Origin: Acidisoma cellulosilyticum
GTDB taxonomy: Bacteria; Pseudomonadota; Alphaproteobacteria; Acetobacterales; Acetobacteraceae
Length of the DNA: 64,000 nt
Reading direction: 5' to 3'
NCBI RefSeq assembly: GCF_020621385.1
Contig: NZ_JAESVA010000007.1
Span: forward strand, 186,001 to 250,000
The position numbers were made by a program, and so were the translations under genes. The notes under the pieces were generated by a model. The model had not been told where the DNA came from. It searched no databases and saw only the letters and a program-made list of their open reading frames with translations. Each line of letters opens with the position of its first letter. Position 1 is the stretch's first letter. Of the stretch, positions 52,155 to 60,949 are shown one piece after another.

Positions 52155-53153
52155 CTATTTCGCCGCTTGTTCCAGCCCGTAAATGGAGGCGCCCAGAAGG
52201 GCTGCATTGATCATGATGACATGCACGGGAACGTTGCGCAGCATATTCGCGAAGCGGCCCTTGGCGGCGAAGGTCTGCATGAAGGCGCCATCCTGAAGCT
52301 GCGGCATCAGGCGCGGCGGCATGCCACCTGCCAAGTAGATGCCCCCCGTCGCCATCACTTTCAATGCCAGATTGCCGGCCTCGGCGCCCCAGATGTCGAT
52401 AACGATGCGGAGCGTTTCGGCGGCCAAGGGGTTATTATCGGCGTCGTGCAAGGCAGCGTCGATGATCAGCGGCGTGCGGTCATGCGCTTCATGCAGCTTT
52501 GTCGCGAAAGCCGGCGGTTCAGCCGCCGGGTCGCGGGAACGCACGAAGTCATAGACATTGGGAACGCCGGAGCCGGCGCAGACGCGCTCATACCCCGCGT
52601 GGCGGAAACGGTCGGTGACGTAAGACCAGAGGCCGTCCTGGACCTGGTTGATGGGCGCGAAATCCGTATGGCCGCCTTCGGACTCGCAGGCGATATACCG
52701 ATCGCCGGCCCAGATCAGGAAGGCTTCGCCGAGACCGGTGCCCGGCGCCATGATGCCGATGGCGGCATTCTGCACGGCGCGGCCGGCATTGATGACGGTC
52801 GTCTCCTCCGGCAGCAGATGCGGCACGGCATGGGCGATGGCTTTGAGGTCGTTCAGCAGGCTGACCGTCTTGAGGTTGAGGTCGCGCGCCAGGACCTTCT
52901 CGTCCAGATTCCAGGGCAGATTGGTGAGATGGGCATGGCCGTCGATGACGGGACCTGCGACATCGAAGCAGGCATTCGTGACCGGCTCCGCAGTCTTCAT
53001 GTGCGTCTTGAGGAATTTCTCGATGATCGGTTCCAGCCCCGGATAGTCCTGGCTGGGAAATTCCTCTTCGGCGAGGAAATCCCGGGGCCCCTTATCAGGC
53101 GAAACAAGGGCGAGGCGGGTCTTGGTTCCGCCAACGTCACCGGCAATGAGCAT
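52155..53153 (-). CDS. glk: glucokinase
   Basis: 332 residues, the ROK-unrelated bacterial Glk family. N-terminal [14 protein letters not shown] (residues 4-17) is the ATP/phosphate-binding motif, and [17 protein letters not shown] (near 70) plus [28 protein letters not shown] (near 140-170) hold glucose-binding residues. It phosphorylates glucose to glucose-6-phosphate. Same strand as transaldolase, 97 bp upstream of it, so co-transcription is possible. Periplasmic trehalase elsewhere in the window would supply glucose. Confidence 0.95.
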   Translation of the reverse strand: MLIAGDVGGTKTRLALVSPDKGPRDFLAEEEFPSQDYPGLEPIIEKFLKTHMKTAEPVTNACFDVAGPVIDGHAHLTNLPWNLDEKVLARDLNLKTVSLLNDLKAIAHAVPHLLPEETTVINAGRAVQNAAIGIMAPGTGLGEAFLIWAGDRYIACESEGGHTDFAPINQVQDGLWSYVTDRFRHAGYERVCAGSGVPNVYDFVRSRDPAAEPPAFATKLHEAHDRTPLIIDAALHDADNNPLAAETLRIVIDIWGAEAGNLALKVMATGGIYLAGGMPPRLMPQLQDGAFMQTFAAKGRFANMLRNVPVHVIMINAALLGASIYGLEQAAK

Positions 53154-53283
53154 CAGTCAAGCTCCTCCCAGATCGGGGGCCGCGCGCAGGCTAGAATTCA
53201 GACACCGCATCGTTGGTCCGTGGCCGATCTCGGCGGCACCATAGCGTGATGCGTGAGCAGGTCAAACGCGGCCAGGCCGCCGG

Positions 53284-54102
53284 TTAGGAGCCGGCAGACC
53301 GACGGGCTTTCGGCGGGTTTGCCAGCCTTTCCGCCCCGCTCATGATCACCGAAGCGCGCTGCAGCATCGCCGCCAGAGAAGCCTGGGAGCTTGTGCCTGT
53401 CTGGATCAGGAGTTTCTTGAGCCGCGTGCGCACGGTGCCGATCGGCAGGTTATGGGCTTCCGCGAAATCGGCCAGGCTATGGCCGTGGGCCAAGCTTTCC
53501 GCCAAGGCCGCATGGGGGGCGGAGAAGCCGAAAGCGGCTGTCGACCAGCCTTGCGCCAACAGCATGGGGGCGCGCAGCTCGGCGATGGTGACGATGACCA
53601 GCGGCCGTTCAGGCACGGCGTGAAGCCGCATCAGCGCGCTGGCTTCTTCCTGCCGGGTCAGGAAGCGCAACAGCTCCCCCGTGCCATGAGCGATGACCCG
53701 GCCGACAGCCTCAAGCATGGCCTGGGTATCACTGGCTCGGCGCACCGTCAGTTTGCCGTGATGGGCGTAGAACGCACGCGATGTTTGCAGCAAAGCCGGG
53801 CCGGTACCGCTGGAGGCGATGATTTCGCAGTTCGAGCGGACAAGAAACGTGGGCAAGGCGAACATGTTCAAAGCCAGCGCCGCGATATTGAGGGCCGCAC
53901 CATCCTCGGCCGCATTCTCCAGCATCGGCAATGACGCGATGAGCGCGGCAGCCTGATCTGCACCCGCTCCCATGACGCTGACCGCTTTGACGGAGGCCGG
54001 TGGCGGGGCTTTGGTGCGCTCTGTCGATATCATGAATTCGTAACCTTGAGCCGCGGCCCGAATGCCGCAGTGAGCCAATTCCAGAAAACCCCGATTAGTC
54101 AC
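53284..54102 (-). CDS. LuxR-type HTH transcriptional regulator
   Basis: 272 residues. The C-terminal LuxR-like HTH (about residues 200-250) reads ALAESLAHGHSLADFAEAHNLPIGTVRTRLKKLLIQTGTSSQASL, with the TVRTRLKKLLIQTGT recognition helix; the N-terminal part has no recognised sensing domain. A start at M (residue 24, MISTERTK) is an alternative. It is divergent from the ornithine decarboxylase leader, 396 bp of shared upstream region, and might regulate it, but nothing in sequence proves this. Confidence 0.78.
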   Translation of the reverse strand: MTNRGFLELAHCGIRAAAQGYEFMISTERTKAPPPASVKAVSVMGAGADQAAALIASLPMLENAAEDGAALNIAALALNMFALPTFLVRSNCEIIASSGTGPALLQTSRAFYAHHGKLTVRRASDTQAMLEAVGRVIAHGTGELLRFLTRQEEASALMRLHAVPERPLVIVTIAELRAPMLLAQGWSTAAFGFSAPHAALAESLAHGHSLADFAEAHNLPIGTVRTRLKKLLIQTGTSSQASLAAMLQRASVIMSGAERLANPPKARRSAGS

Positions 54103-54284
54103 GCTCTACAAGCATAACCGAGGGGAAAGATCGGCATCCCCGCAGGCTGCAATTCGCTCTATATCACCTTCCGCGCTGACTATCGGCGCATGGCTTGACG
54201 CAATCGCACGTGCCGCGAGCCCCAAAGGGGCACAGCAACGACGTAACGCGTCCTTTTTGGTCCAGTCGGTCCCAAGTCTGACCG

Positions 54285-54425
54285 GCGTCCTGAAGGGAAA
54301 CGATATGTTTTCTGTTACGCACGCTGCGATGCTCGCTCATCGCAAAACCGTCTGAGGGTGATGCCGGTTAAGCCGGCCTGAGCCCCAGCCTTCTTCGTCG
54401 CCCTGTGGTTTCGCGCCACGGGTGA
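54285..54425 (+). promoter_or_regulatory. structured leader of ornithine decarboxylase (speF-type RNA candidate)
   Basis: The 396-bp gap before the decarboxylase contains in order: a Shine-Dalgarno-like GAAGGGA, a 16-codon ORF, hairpin GCGATG / CATCGC (54326-54343), hairpin GCCGG-TTAA-GCCGGC near 54363-54379, and hairpin CCTGTGG / CCACGGG (54402-54422). Alphaproteobacteria carry a conserved RNA, the speF motif, ahead of ornithine decarboxylase genes, and this position and structure agree. The assignment is from context and hand folding, not a covariance search. Confidence 0.58.
54305..54355 (+). CDS. 16-codon leader ORF upstream of ornithine decarboxylase
   Basis: ATG at 54305 after GAAGGGA (6-nt spacing) encodes MFSVTHAAMLAHRKTV then TGA. 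The hairpin GCGATG-CTCGCT-CATCGC inside it encodes AMLAHR, so the same bases may act both as structure and as codons. It is too short to be a stable protein; a regulatory leader peptide is the likely role if it is translated. Confidence 0.45.
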   Translation: MFSVTHAAMLAHRKTV

Positions 54426-54498
54426 CGGTCCCCTGCGTTCCATCCTTGTTCAAGACGTCACATTCGTGGGTAACCGCGGGTGTTAGGAGGATTGCCCG

Positions 54499-55737
54499 AT
54501 GAGCCATATTCGCCCCCCGAATGCCTTGACCGCTCTGCGCCGCACCGCTGTTTCCGCTGCGGTCCCGCCGTCGGTGGATGAGATCATCCAGTCCAGCCGG
54601 CCCGAGGAATCGATCCATTGCCTGCGCCCGGCCGTGCTGCGGGCGACCGCCGCGCGTTTCGTCGCGGAATTCCGGGGTGACGTGCTCTATGCCGTGAAGT
54701 GCAACCCGGACGCGGACGTGCTGGAAGCCCTGTGGGATGGCGGCGTGCGCCATTTCGACTGCGCGTCCGCCGGCGAAGTGGCGCTCGTGCGTGGCCTGTT
54801 CCCGGACGCGGTGATCCATTTCATGCATCCGGTGAAGGCCCGCTCGGCGATCCGCGAGGCTTACCGCCTTCATGACGTGCGTGACTTCGTGCTCGACAGC
54901 GCGGAAGAGCTGGCGAAGATTATGACCGAGACCGGCAATGCCCAGGATCTTGGCCTGGTCGTGCGCCTGGGCCTGCCGCGCGGCAATGCGCTGTATGACC
55001 TGTCCGGCAAATTCGGTGCGCCGCTTGAGGAAGCTGTGGCTCTGCTGCGTGCGGCCCGTCCGCTCGTGGTGCGCCTTGGCGTCTCCTTCCATGTCGGTTC
55101 GCAATGCATGGACCCGCTCGCCTATCGCCGCGCCCTGGCGCTGGCCGGCGAGGCGATCCGCCAGGCCGGTGTCGCGATCGACGTCGTCGATGTCGGCGGT
55201 GGTTTTCCGGTGAGCTACCCCGATCTGGAGCCGCCCCCGCTCGGCGCCTATTTCGCTGAAATCGAAGGGGCTTTCGACGACCTGAACCTGCCCCAGGCGC
55301 GCCTTTGGGCCGAGCCTGGCCGGGCGCTGGTCGCGGCCGGCAGCTCCGTCGTCGTGCAAGTGCAGCATCGCCGCGGCGATACGCTGTACATCAACGACGG
55401 CGTCTACGGCAGCCTGTCGGATGCGGGCGCACCGGCTTTCCGCTTTCCGGCGCGTCTGATCCGCGACGGTGGCGCCCGTTCGGCGGCGACGCTGGAGGCT
55501 TTCGCCTTCTTCGGCCCGACCTGCGACAGCGCCGACTATATGAAGGGTCCGTTCTTCCTGCCGGCGGATATCCGCGAAGGCGATTGGATCGAAATCGGTC
55601 AGCTCGGCGCCTATGGCGCTTGCCTCGCGACCGAATTCAACGGTTTCGGCTGTGCCGAGACGGTGGCCGTGCGTGACCAGCCCATGCTGCAGACCCCGGG
55701 TCATCCGGGTGACGACCAGCTCGATCTGGCGGCCTGA
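54499..55737 (+). CDS. odc: ornithine decarboxylase, PLP alanine-racemase-fold type
   Basis: 412 residues from ATG 54499, with TTAGGAGG 8 bp before. PLP Lys in YAVKCNPD (near residue 68), HVGSQCMDP (near 198), EPGRALVA (near 275) and the Cys loop GPTCDSADYM (near 340). This is the eukaryote-like group IV decarboxylase, not the enteric SpeC/SpeF fold. It makes putrescine from ornithine. The homospermidine synthase gene follows 70 bp later after a GC-rich hairpin (GCCGCCC / GGGCGGC), so they form one unit. Confidence 0.92.
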   Translation: MSHIRPPNALTALRRTAVSAAVPPSVDEIIQSSRPEESIHCLRPAVLRATAARFVAEFRGDVLYAVKCNPDADVLEALWDGGVRHFDCASAGEVALVRGLFPDAVIHFMHPVKARSAIREAYRLHDVRDFVLDSAEELAKIMTETGNAQDLGLVVRLGLPRGNALYDLSGKFGAPLEEAVALLRAARPLVVRLGVSFHVGSQCMDPLAYRRALALAGEAIRQAGVAIDVVDVGGGFPVSYPDLEPPPLGAYFAEIEGAFDDLNLPQARLWAEPGRALVAAGSSVVVQVQHRRGDTLYINDGVYGSLSDAGAPAFRFPARLIRDGGARSAATLEAFAFFGPTCDSADYMKGPFFLPADIREGDWIEIGQLGAYGACLATEFNGFGCAETVAVRDQPMLQTPGHPGDDQLDLAA

Positions 55738-55807
55738 CCAAGCTGCCGCCCCTGTCTGCGGGCGGCGGTTCTTCTCTCACCGTCTTCTCACTGGGAGTTC
55801 TCGATAA

Positions 55808-57214
55808 GTGAAGCACGTTTCGTTCTCTGGCCGCTTGGTGATGGTTGGTTGTGGCAGCATTGGCCAGGGCGTTCTGCCCTTGTTGCTGCGTCATATCGGC
55901 ATGGAGCCGTCCCAGGTCACGATCGTGAATTCGGACGAGCGCGGCAGCCGGGTCGCCGCAGAAATGGGCGTCCGCTACATCATCGCGCCGCTGACGCGGG
56001 AGAATTTCCGCGAGGTCCTCAGCCCGCTGGTCGGTCAGGGCGATTTCCTGCTCAACCTCTCGGTCGATGTCTCCTCCGTGGCGCTGATCGCCTTCTGCCG
56101 CGAGGTCGGCGCGCTTTATCTCGATACCTGCGTCGAGCCCTGGCTGGGCGGCTATACCGATACCGCGCTTTCGGCTTCCGCGCGCTCCAACTACGGGCTT
56201 CGCGAATCAGCTTTGGCTTTGCGCGAAGGCGACAATAACGGCCCGACCGCGCTGATCACCCATGGCGCCAATCCCGGCCTGGTCTCGCATTTCGTAAAGC
56301 AGGCGCTGCTCAACCTCGCGCAGGATACCGGCGTGGTCACGACCGTGCCGACGACGCGCGCGGAATGGGGCGCGCTGGCCCAGACCCTGTCGGTCAAGGT
56401 CATCCATATCGCCGAGCGCGACACGCAGGTCGCCAATATTCCGAAAGAGCGCGACGAGTTCGTCAATACCTGGTCGGTGGACGGTTTCGTGGGTGAGGGC
56501 TGCCAGCCGGCGGAACTCGGCTGGGGCACGCATGAGACGGTCTGGCCGGCTGACGCGCGCCGCCATGATTTCGGGTCGGGTGCCGCGATCTACCTGGAAC
56601 GTCCCGGTGCCTCCACCCGCGTGCGGACCTGGACGCCGCAGGAAGGTCCCTTCCATGGCTTCCTGATCACGCATAACGAGTCGATCTCGATCGCCGACTA
56701 CTACACCGTGAAGAACGGTGACGAGGTCGCCTATCGCCCGACCGTTCACTACGCCTATCACCCGGCCGATGACGCGGTGCTGTCGGTGCATGAACTCGCC
56801 GGCAAGAACTGGAACATGCAGAGCCGCACCCGGCTGATGATGGATGAGATCATCTCCGGCACGGACGAGCTCGGCGTGCTGCTGATGGGCCATGCGAACG
56901 GCGCCTATTGGTACGGCTCGCGCCTGACGATCGAGGAAGCGCGCAGCCTGGCGCCCTATAACAATGCGACCAGCCTGCAGGTGACGGCGGCGGTGCTGGC
57001 CGGCGTCATCTGGGCGATGGAAAACCCGCGCGCCGGCATTATCGAGCCCGACGCGATCGACCATGACCGCATTCTGGAAATCACGAAGCCCTATCTGGGC
57101 GAGGTTGTGGGCGTCTATTCCGACTGGACCCCGCTCGTCGATCGCGGCGTGCTGTTCCCCGAGGCGGTCGATGCCAGCGATCCCTGGCTGTTCGGCAATT
57201 TCCGCGTCGTCTGA
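55808..57214 (+). CDS. hss: homospermidine synthase
   Basis: 468 residues from the GTG at 55808. Begins KHVSFSGRLVMVGCGSIGQGVLPLLLRHIGMEP, the Rossmann NAD-binding core of bacterial homospermidine synthase; VEPWLGGYTD (near 104) and the C-terminal EDPRAGIIEPDAIDHDRILEIT-like region (near 405) also match. It joins two putrescines to sym-homospermidine with NAD as a catalytic cofactor. Follows ornithine decarboxylase, giving a two-step polyamine operon. Confidence 0.94.
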   Translation: MKHVSFSGRLVMVGCGSIGQGVLPLLLRHIGMEPSQVTIVNSDERGSRVAAEMGVRYIIAPLTRENFREVLSPLVGQGDFLLNLSVDVSSVALIAFCREVGALYLDTCVEPWLGGYTDTALSASARSNYGLRESALALREGDNNGPTALITHGANPGLVSHFVKQALLNLAQDTGVVTTVPTTRAEWGALAQTLSVKVIHIAERDTQVANIPKERDEFVNTWSVDGFVGEGCQPAELGWGTHETVWPADARRHDFGSGAAIYLERPGASTRVRTWTPQEGPFHGFLITHNESISIADYYTVKNGDEVAYRPTVHYAYHPADDAVLSVHELAGKNWNMQSRTRLMMDEIISGTDELGVLLMGHANGAYWYGSRLTIEEARSLAPYNNATSLQVTAAVLAGVIWAMENPRAGIIEPDAIDHDRILEITKPYLGEVVGVYSDWTPLVDRGVLFPEAVDASDPWLFGNFRVV

Positions 57215-57236
57215 GGAAGAGCCTGGAGGGCTTGCG

Positions 57237-57258
57237 ATACCCGCCGGAAGGCGGGTAT
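57237..57258 (+). terminator. hairpin after hss
   Basis: ATACCCGCC / GGCGGGTAT stem of 9 bp with a GGAA loop, 23 bp after the hss stop and just before tRNA-Gly. No T tract follows, so termination is only likely. Confidence 0.6.
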
Positions 57259-57272
57259 TGAGGCTCATATGG

Positions 57273-57346
57273 GCGGGCGTAGCATAGTGGTAATGCTCTA
57301 GCCTTCCAAGCTAGCTAGGAGGGTTCGATTCCCTTCGCCCGCTCCA
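57273..57346 (+). tRNA. trnG: tRNA-Gly (TCC)
   Basis: 74 nt including encoded CCA. Acceptor GCGGGCG / CGCCCGC, D arm TAGCATAGTGGTAATGC, anticodon stem CTAGC / GCTAG around loop CTTCCAA (anticodon TCC), T arm GAGGGTTCGATTCCCTT. Confidence 0.96.
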
Positions 57347-57411
57347 TCTCATTGCCTTTTTGTATTTTACGCCGCCAGCTCTCTTATCGTCGCCCGCGCA
57401 CTCCACTTCAC

Positions 57412-57743
57412 TGTCGCCCGCGGCTTCATGCCGCGGGTCTACCCGTTCCGGCGCCCAAACGCCGTCAGGGCGCCCCGTCGGGTCGTTCCCCGGAACAAGT
57501 CCGGGGATGACGAGAAGAGAGAGCGCCGCAGCGGGTCTACCCGTTCCGGCGCCCAAACGCCGTCAGGGCGCACCGGCGGGTCGTTCCCCGAAACAAGTCC
57601 GGGGATGACGAGAAGAGAGAGCGCCGCAGAGGGTCTACCCGTTCCGGCGCCCAAACGCCGTCAGGGCGCCCCTTCGGGTCGTTCCCCGGTCTGAACAACA
57701 AGTCCGGGGATGACGAGAAGAGAGAGCGCCACGGCGGGTACCG
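57412..57743. repeat. REP array with a 98-bp tandem repeat (three copies)
   Basis: Starts with the TGTCGCCCGCGG/CCGCGGG hairpin, then three tandem copies beginning at 57436, 57534 and 57632, with 98-bp spacing. Each carries GGCGCCCAAACGCCGTCAGG and the CCCCGG.ACAAGTCCGGGG hairpin then GATGACGAGAAG. The third has a 7-bp insertion. No protein-coding sense; the frames encoding it are shadows. The rest of the 57347-57816 gap holds nothing else I can name. Confidence 0.92.
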
Positions 57744-57816
57744 AGGACGACGAGGAAGGGAAGCAAGGCGGGCAAGACAGAAAAGGAAAGCGACGTCGTT
57801 GCCCGCTTCATCTGTT

Positions 57817-58200
57817 TCAGCCTTTCAGTTCCGCATTCTGTTTGACCCAGGATAGAAAAACATCGTCGGTCAGGTCACCGGCTGCCATTTGCAGCATGGT
57901 GACGACCGCCTCGGCATCGGTTGCCGCAAACCGCATACCGTTCAGCGCCAGGAAAAGTTCCAGGGCGACATAGGCCGTGCGCTTGTTGCCGTCGATGAAC
58001 GGATGGTTTCGTGCAATCGCGATGGCGTAGATGCCGGCCAGCTCGGCTGTCTCCAATGTCTCATAGCCTGCCCTATTCAATGGGCGGGCCAGAGCGCTCT
58101 CCAACAGCCCTTCATCCCTGATGCCGGCAGCACCGCCATGCTCGCGAAGCTGTTCGTCATGGATTGCGAGAATAAGTTGACGCCCGAGCCAAACCGTCAC
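57817..58200 (-). CDS. doc: Doc-type (Fic fold) toxin
   Basis: 127 residues, the size of Doc. The catalytic motif HPFIDGNKRT is at about residues 66-75, the HPFxDGNKR version of the Fic/Doc motif. Doc phosphorylates EF-Tu and stops translation. Its start overlaps the stop of the small AbrB-type gene (ATGA at 58197-58200), so the antitoxin is encoded first, the usual order. The pair is flanked by REP-like elements on both sides, suggesting a mobile or recently placed module. Confidence 0.88.
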   Translation of the reverse strand: MTVWLGRQLILAIHDEQLREHGGAAGIRDEGLLESALARPLNRAGYETLETAELAGIYAIAIARNHPFIDGNKRTAYVALELFLALNGMRFAATDAEAVVTMLQMAAGDLTDDVFLSWVKQNAELKG

Positions 58201-58421
58201 TTGGCCAGCTCATGCAGGACGGCGCGCCGTTCCTTCATGATCCGCCGCGCCTCATCCATCTGTGCTTCGAAAACAGGATCGCTCGTGGAAAGTCGGACAC
58301 CCTCGGGCGTCTCGATCGCATAAAGCGTGTCGCCCTTACCGATGCCTAGTTTCGCCAGCATATCTTTGGGCAGGATGACACCGACAGAATTGCCGATGCT
58401 CGTCAGCTTCAACGCGACCAT
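58197..58421 (-). CDS. AbrB/MazE-family antitoxin
   Basis: 74 residues. The swapped-hairpin DNA-binding domain reads VALKLTSIGNSVGVILPKDMLAKLGIGKGDTLYAIETPEGVRL, followed by a toxin-binding tail SDPVFEAQMDEARRIMKERRAVLHELAK. Precedes Doc in the same operon by ATGA overlap. AbrB-type antitoxins with Doc toxins are a known mixed pairing. It likely represses its own promoter. Confidence 0.87.
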   Translation of the reverse strand: MVALKLTSIGNSVGVILPKDMLAKLGIGKGDTLYAIETPEGVRLSTSDPVFEAQMDEARRIMKERRAVLHELAK

Positions 58422-58499
58422 CGCGACCCCCTGTTTGCACAGGGGTTATAACACATCTTTCACGCTTATTCGCGGACTTGTTCGGCGGCGCCTAACGAT

Positions 58500-58566
58500 G
58501 CGGGCGCCCAAACGCCGTCAGGGAGCCGCGACGGGTAGACCCGCGCAACGAGTGCGCGGGCGACAT
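58500..58566. repeat. REP-like element
   Basis: Contains CGGGCGCCCAAACGCCGTCA, also the start of the 57.4 kb repeat unit, then GACCCGCGCAACGAGTGCGCGGGCGAC (a CCGCGCA / TGCGCGG stem). Located between the TA operon and argG. Confidence 0.72.
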
Positions 58567-58576
58567 ATTGATACAG

Positions 58577-59806
58577 TTAAGGCGTGCCGCCGCGCCGGCC
58601 GGCGGCGGCCCCCAGGCGCAGGCGCAGCGCCTGCAGCTTGATGAAGCCCTGCGCGTCGACCTGATTATAGGCGCCCTGATCGTCCTCGAAGGTCACGACC
58701 TTCATGGAATAGAGGCTGTTCGGGCTCTCGCGGCCGATGACCGTGACATTGCCCTTGTACAGCTTCAGCGTGACGCGGCCGGTGACCGAGCCCTGGCTGG
58801 TATCGATCAGCGCCTGCAGCATCCGCCGCTCGGGGCTGAACCAGAAGCCGTTATAGATCAGCTCGGCATAGCGCGGCATCAGGCTGTCCTTGAGATGGGC
58901 AGCCTCCCGATCCAGCGTGATGCTTTCGATGCCGCGATGGGCGGCGAGCAGGATGGTGCCGCCCGGCGTCTCGTAGATGCCGCGGGACTTCATACCGACG
59001 AAGCGGTTCTCGACCAGATCGAGCCGGCCGATGCCATTGGCTTTGCCGAGGGCGTTGAGCTCGGTCAGCAGGGTCGCCGGCGACAGCGCCACGCCATTGA
59101 TCGCGACCGCATCGCCGTTGTGGAAATCCATGGTGATGGTCGTCGCCACGTCCGGCGCATTTTCCGGGCTGATGGTGCGCTGATAGACGATCTCATCCGC
59201 TTCGACTGCGGGGTCTTCGAGGATCTTGCCCTCGGAGGACGAGTGGAGAAGGTTCGCGTCGACCGAGAAAGGGGCCTCGCCGCGCTTGTCCTTGGTGACC
59301 TGAATCTGGTTCTTTTCCGCGAATTCGATCAAGCGCGTGCGGCTCGTCAGGTCCCATTCGCGCCAGGGGGCGATGACCGTCACATCCGGCTTCAGCGCAT
59401 AATAGGCGAGTTCGAAGCGAACCTGATCATTGCCCTTGCCGGTTGCGCCATGGGCGACGGCGTCGGCGCCGACTTCTTCGGCGATCTCGATCTGGCGCTG
59501 GGCGATGAGCGGCCGCGCGATGGAGGTGCCGAGAAGATACTGGCCTTCGTACAGCGCATTGGCGCGGAACATGGGGAAGACGAAATCCTTCACGAATGTT
59601 TCGCGCAGGTCGTCCACGAAAATCTGCTTCACCCCGGCCAGTTCGGCCTTGCGGCGAGCGGGTTCCAGCTCCTCGCCCTGACCGAGATCGGCCGTGAAGG
59701 TCACGACTTCACAGCCATAGGTCTGCTGCAACCATTTCAGGATAACGCTGGTATCGAGCCCGCCCGAATAGGCGAGCACGACTTTCTTCACGGATTTCGC
59801 GGCCAT
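58577..59806 (-). CDS. argG: argininosuccinate synthase
   Basis: 409 residues. ATP-pyrophosphatase P-loop [15 protein letters not shown] (near residues 12-26), [10 protein letters not shown] (near 42), and the conserved [14 protein letters not shown] (near 118). Joins citrulline and aspartate with ATP in arginine synthesis. No other arg genes are adjacent. The last residues are Gly/Arg-rich ([11 protein letters not shown]), slightly longer than average. It may also serve the arginine/ornithine supply for the polyamine genes nearby. Confidence 0.96.
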   Translation of the reverse strand: MAAKSVKKVVLAYSGGLDTSVILKWLQQTYGCEVVTFTADLGQGEELEPARRKAELAGVKQIFVDDLRETFVKDFVFPMFRANALYEGQYLLGTSIARPLIAQRQIEIAEEVGADAVAHGATGKGNDQVRFELAYYALKPDVTVIAPWREWDLTSRTRLIEFAEKNQIQVTKDKRGEAPFSVDANLLHSSSEGKILEDPAVEADEIVYQRTISPENAPDVATTITMDFHNGDAVAINGVALSPATLLTELNALGKANGIGRLDLVENRFVGMKSRGIYETPGGTILLAAHRGIESITLDREAAHLKDSLMPRYAELIYNGFWFSPERRMLQALIDTSQGSVTGRVTLKLYKGNVTVIGRESPNSLYSMKVVTFEDDQGAYNQVDAQGFIKLQALRLRLGAAAGRRGGTP

Positions 59807-59892
59807 CTTGGTCTCCGGTCACTAACGATCCCCCAAAGGCATAAGCATGGGGCAGGGTGGCGACAAGCGCCGCCATCGCGATATGGATGTGC

Positions 59893-60852
59893 ATGAGCAA
59901 ACGGCGTCGCTTCAGACGGTCCCTCGCGGTCCTGATTCTGCTGGTTCTGGTCCTTGTCGGGGGCTGGACCGGCGCCTGGTATCTGCTGGCCGGACGGCTG
60001 GCGGATCATCTGGCGTCCTGGGAAAGCCAAGCCCAGGCGGCCGGTTTCACCATCCGCCATGACCCGCCGGTGCGGACCGGCTGGCCGATGGCGGCCGGCA
60101 TCCGGCTGACGAATGTCTCGGTCCAGGTCAGCCGGTCTTATCTACCCGGCGGCGGTGTCTGGCAGGCGGGACAAGTGACGCTCGCGCTGGATATCCGCCA
60201 CACCGGCAATCTGTTCATCGGCATCGACGGGCGCCAGTCGGTCACCCTCGGTCAAAATCCGCCGATTGCCTTCCAGGCGCAGACAATGACGGCGCTCGCG
60301 GCTTTGCTGCCCGGGGATCGGCTGGGCCTGATCCGGGGCAATGCCTCAGCCATTCTGGCTGCCTGGCCGGCGGGTTCGGGCAAGGTTCAACCCGTGTCGA
60401 TCGCCAGCATAGCGGCCGCGCTGAACGCCGCTGGCCCGGACCTTACCCTCGCAGCCCAGTTGCACGACATCGGCCTGCCGCGCTCGCATATGGCGGCCCT
60501 CGGCAATCCGGCGTTTCTGTCCTTCGATACGGTGGTTTCGGGCCTGCCTGCCAAGCCCAGCCTGACGCTTCGTGCCTTCCATCTCGACGACGGTCCGCTG
60601 ACGCTGAATGCGACCGGGCAGTTCGACCTCGCCGCTGACCGCAAGCTGCAAGGGATGGTGAATGTGACGGCGCAAGGCCTCGATCAGGCCATGCTGACAC
60701 TGGCGGAGGCGAAGGTCATGACCAAGCCGGAAGCCCGTGCCATGACCGCCGTCGCAAGCCTGGTGATGGCACCGAACAGAGCCGCGCCGCTGATCTTGGA
60801 TGACGGTCTCGTAAGGCTGGGGCCAATTCCCTTGTTCCGCTGGCCGCAGTAG
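59893..60852 (+). CDS. DUF2125 domain-containing protein
   Basis: 319 residues from the ATG at 59893; other in-frame ATGs lie upstream (59857, 59887). The N-terminus is basic (KRRRFRR) followed by one membrane helix LAVLILLVLVLVGGWTGAWYLLAG, so a membrane-anchored periplasmic protein. The rest has the long beta-strand pattern of the DUF2125 family: FTIRHDPPVRTGWPMAAGIRLTNVSVQ and GLPAKPSLTLRAFHLDDGPL. Function unknown. Divergent from argG; hslO lies downstream. Confidence 0.78.
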   Translation: MSKRRRFRRSLAVLILLVLVLVGGWTGAWYLLAGRLADHLASWESQAQAAGFTIRHDPPVRTGWPMAAGIRLTNVSVQVSRSYLPGGGVWQAGQVTLALDIRHTGNLFIGIDGRQSVTLGQNPPIAFQAQTMTALAALLPGDRLGLIRGNASAILAAWPAGSGKVQPVSIASIAAALNAAGPDLTLAAQLHDIGLPRSHMAALGNPAFLSFDTVVSGLPAKPSLTLRAFHLDDGPLTLNATGQFDLAADRKLQGMVNVTAQGLDQAMLTLAEAKVMTKPEARAMTAVASLVMAPNRAAPLILDDGLVRLGPIPLFRWPQ

Positions 60853-60949
60853 AGGCGGGATTGCTCTTATCGCCGGGGCTCGAAATCTCGGGTGTTCAAT
60901 GCGCAATAGCAGATGGCGAAACCGACCTCGGCGCCTTAAGTGAGTTGGT

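Noticed and set aside
57428-57694. Small ORFs in the 57.4 kb array
   Set aside because: They are translations of the tandem repeat itself (same short peptide repeated), so not protein genes.
57412-57743. Possible CRISPR array
   Set aside because: Repeats are 98 bp apart with nearly identical intervening sequence, no unique spacers and no cas genes; a REP tandem array instead.
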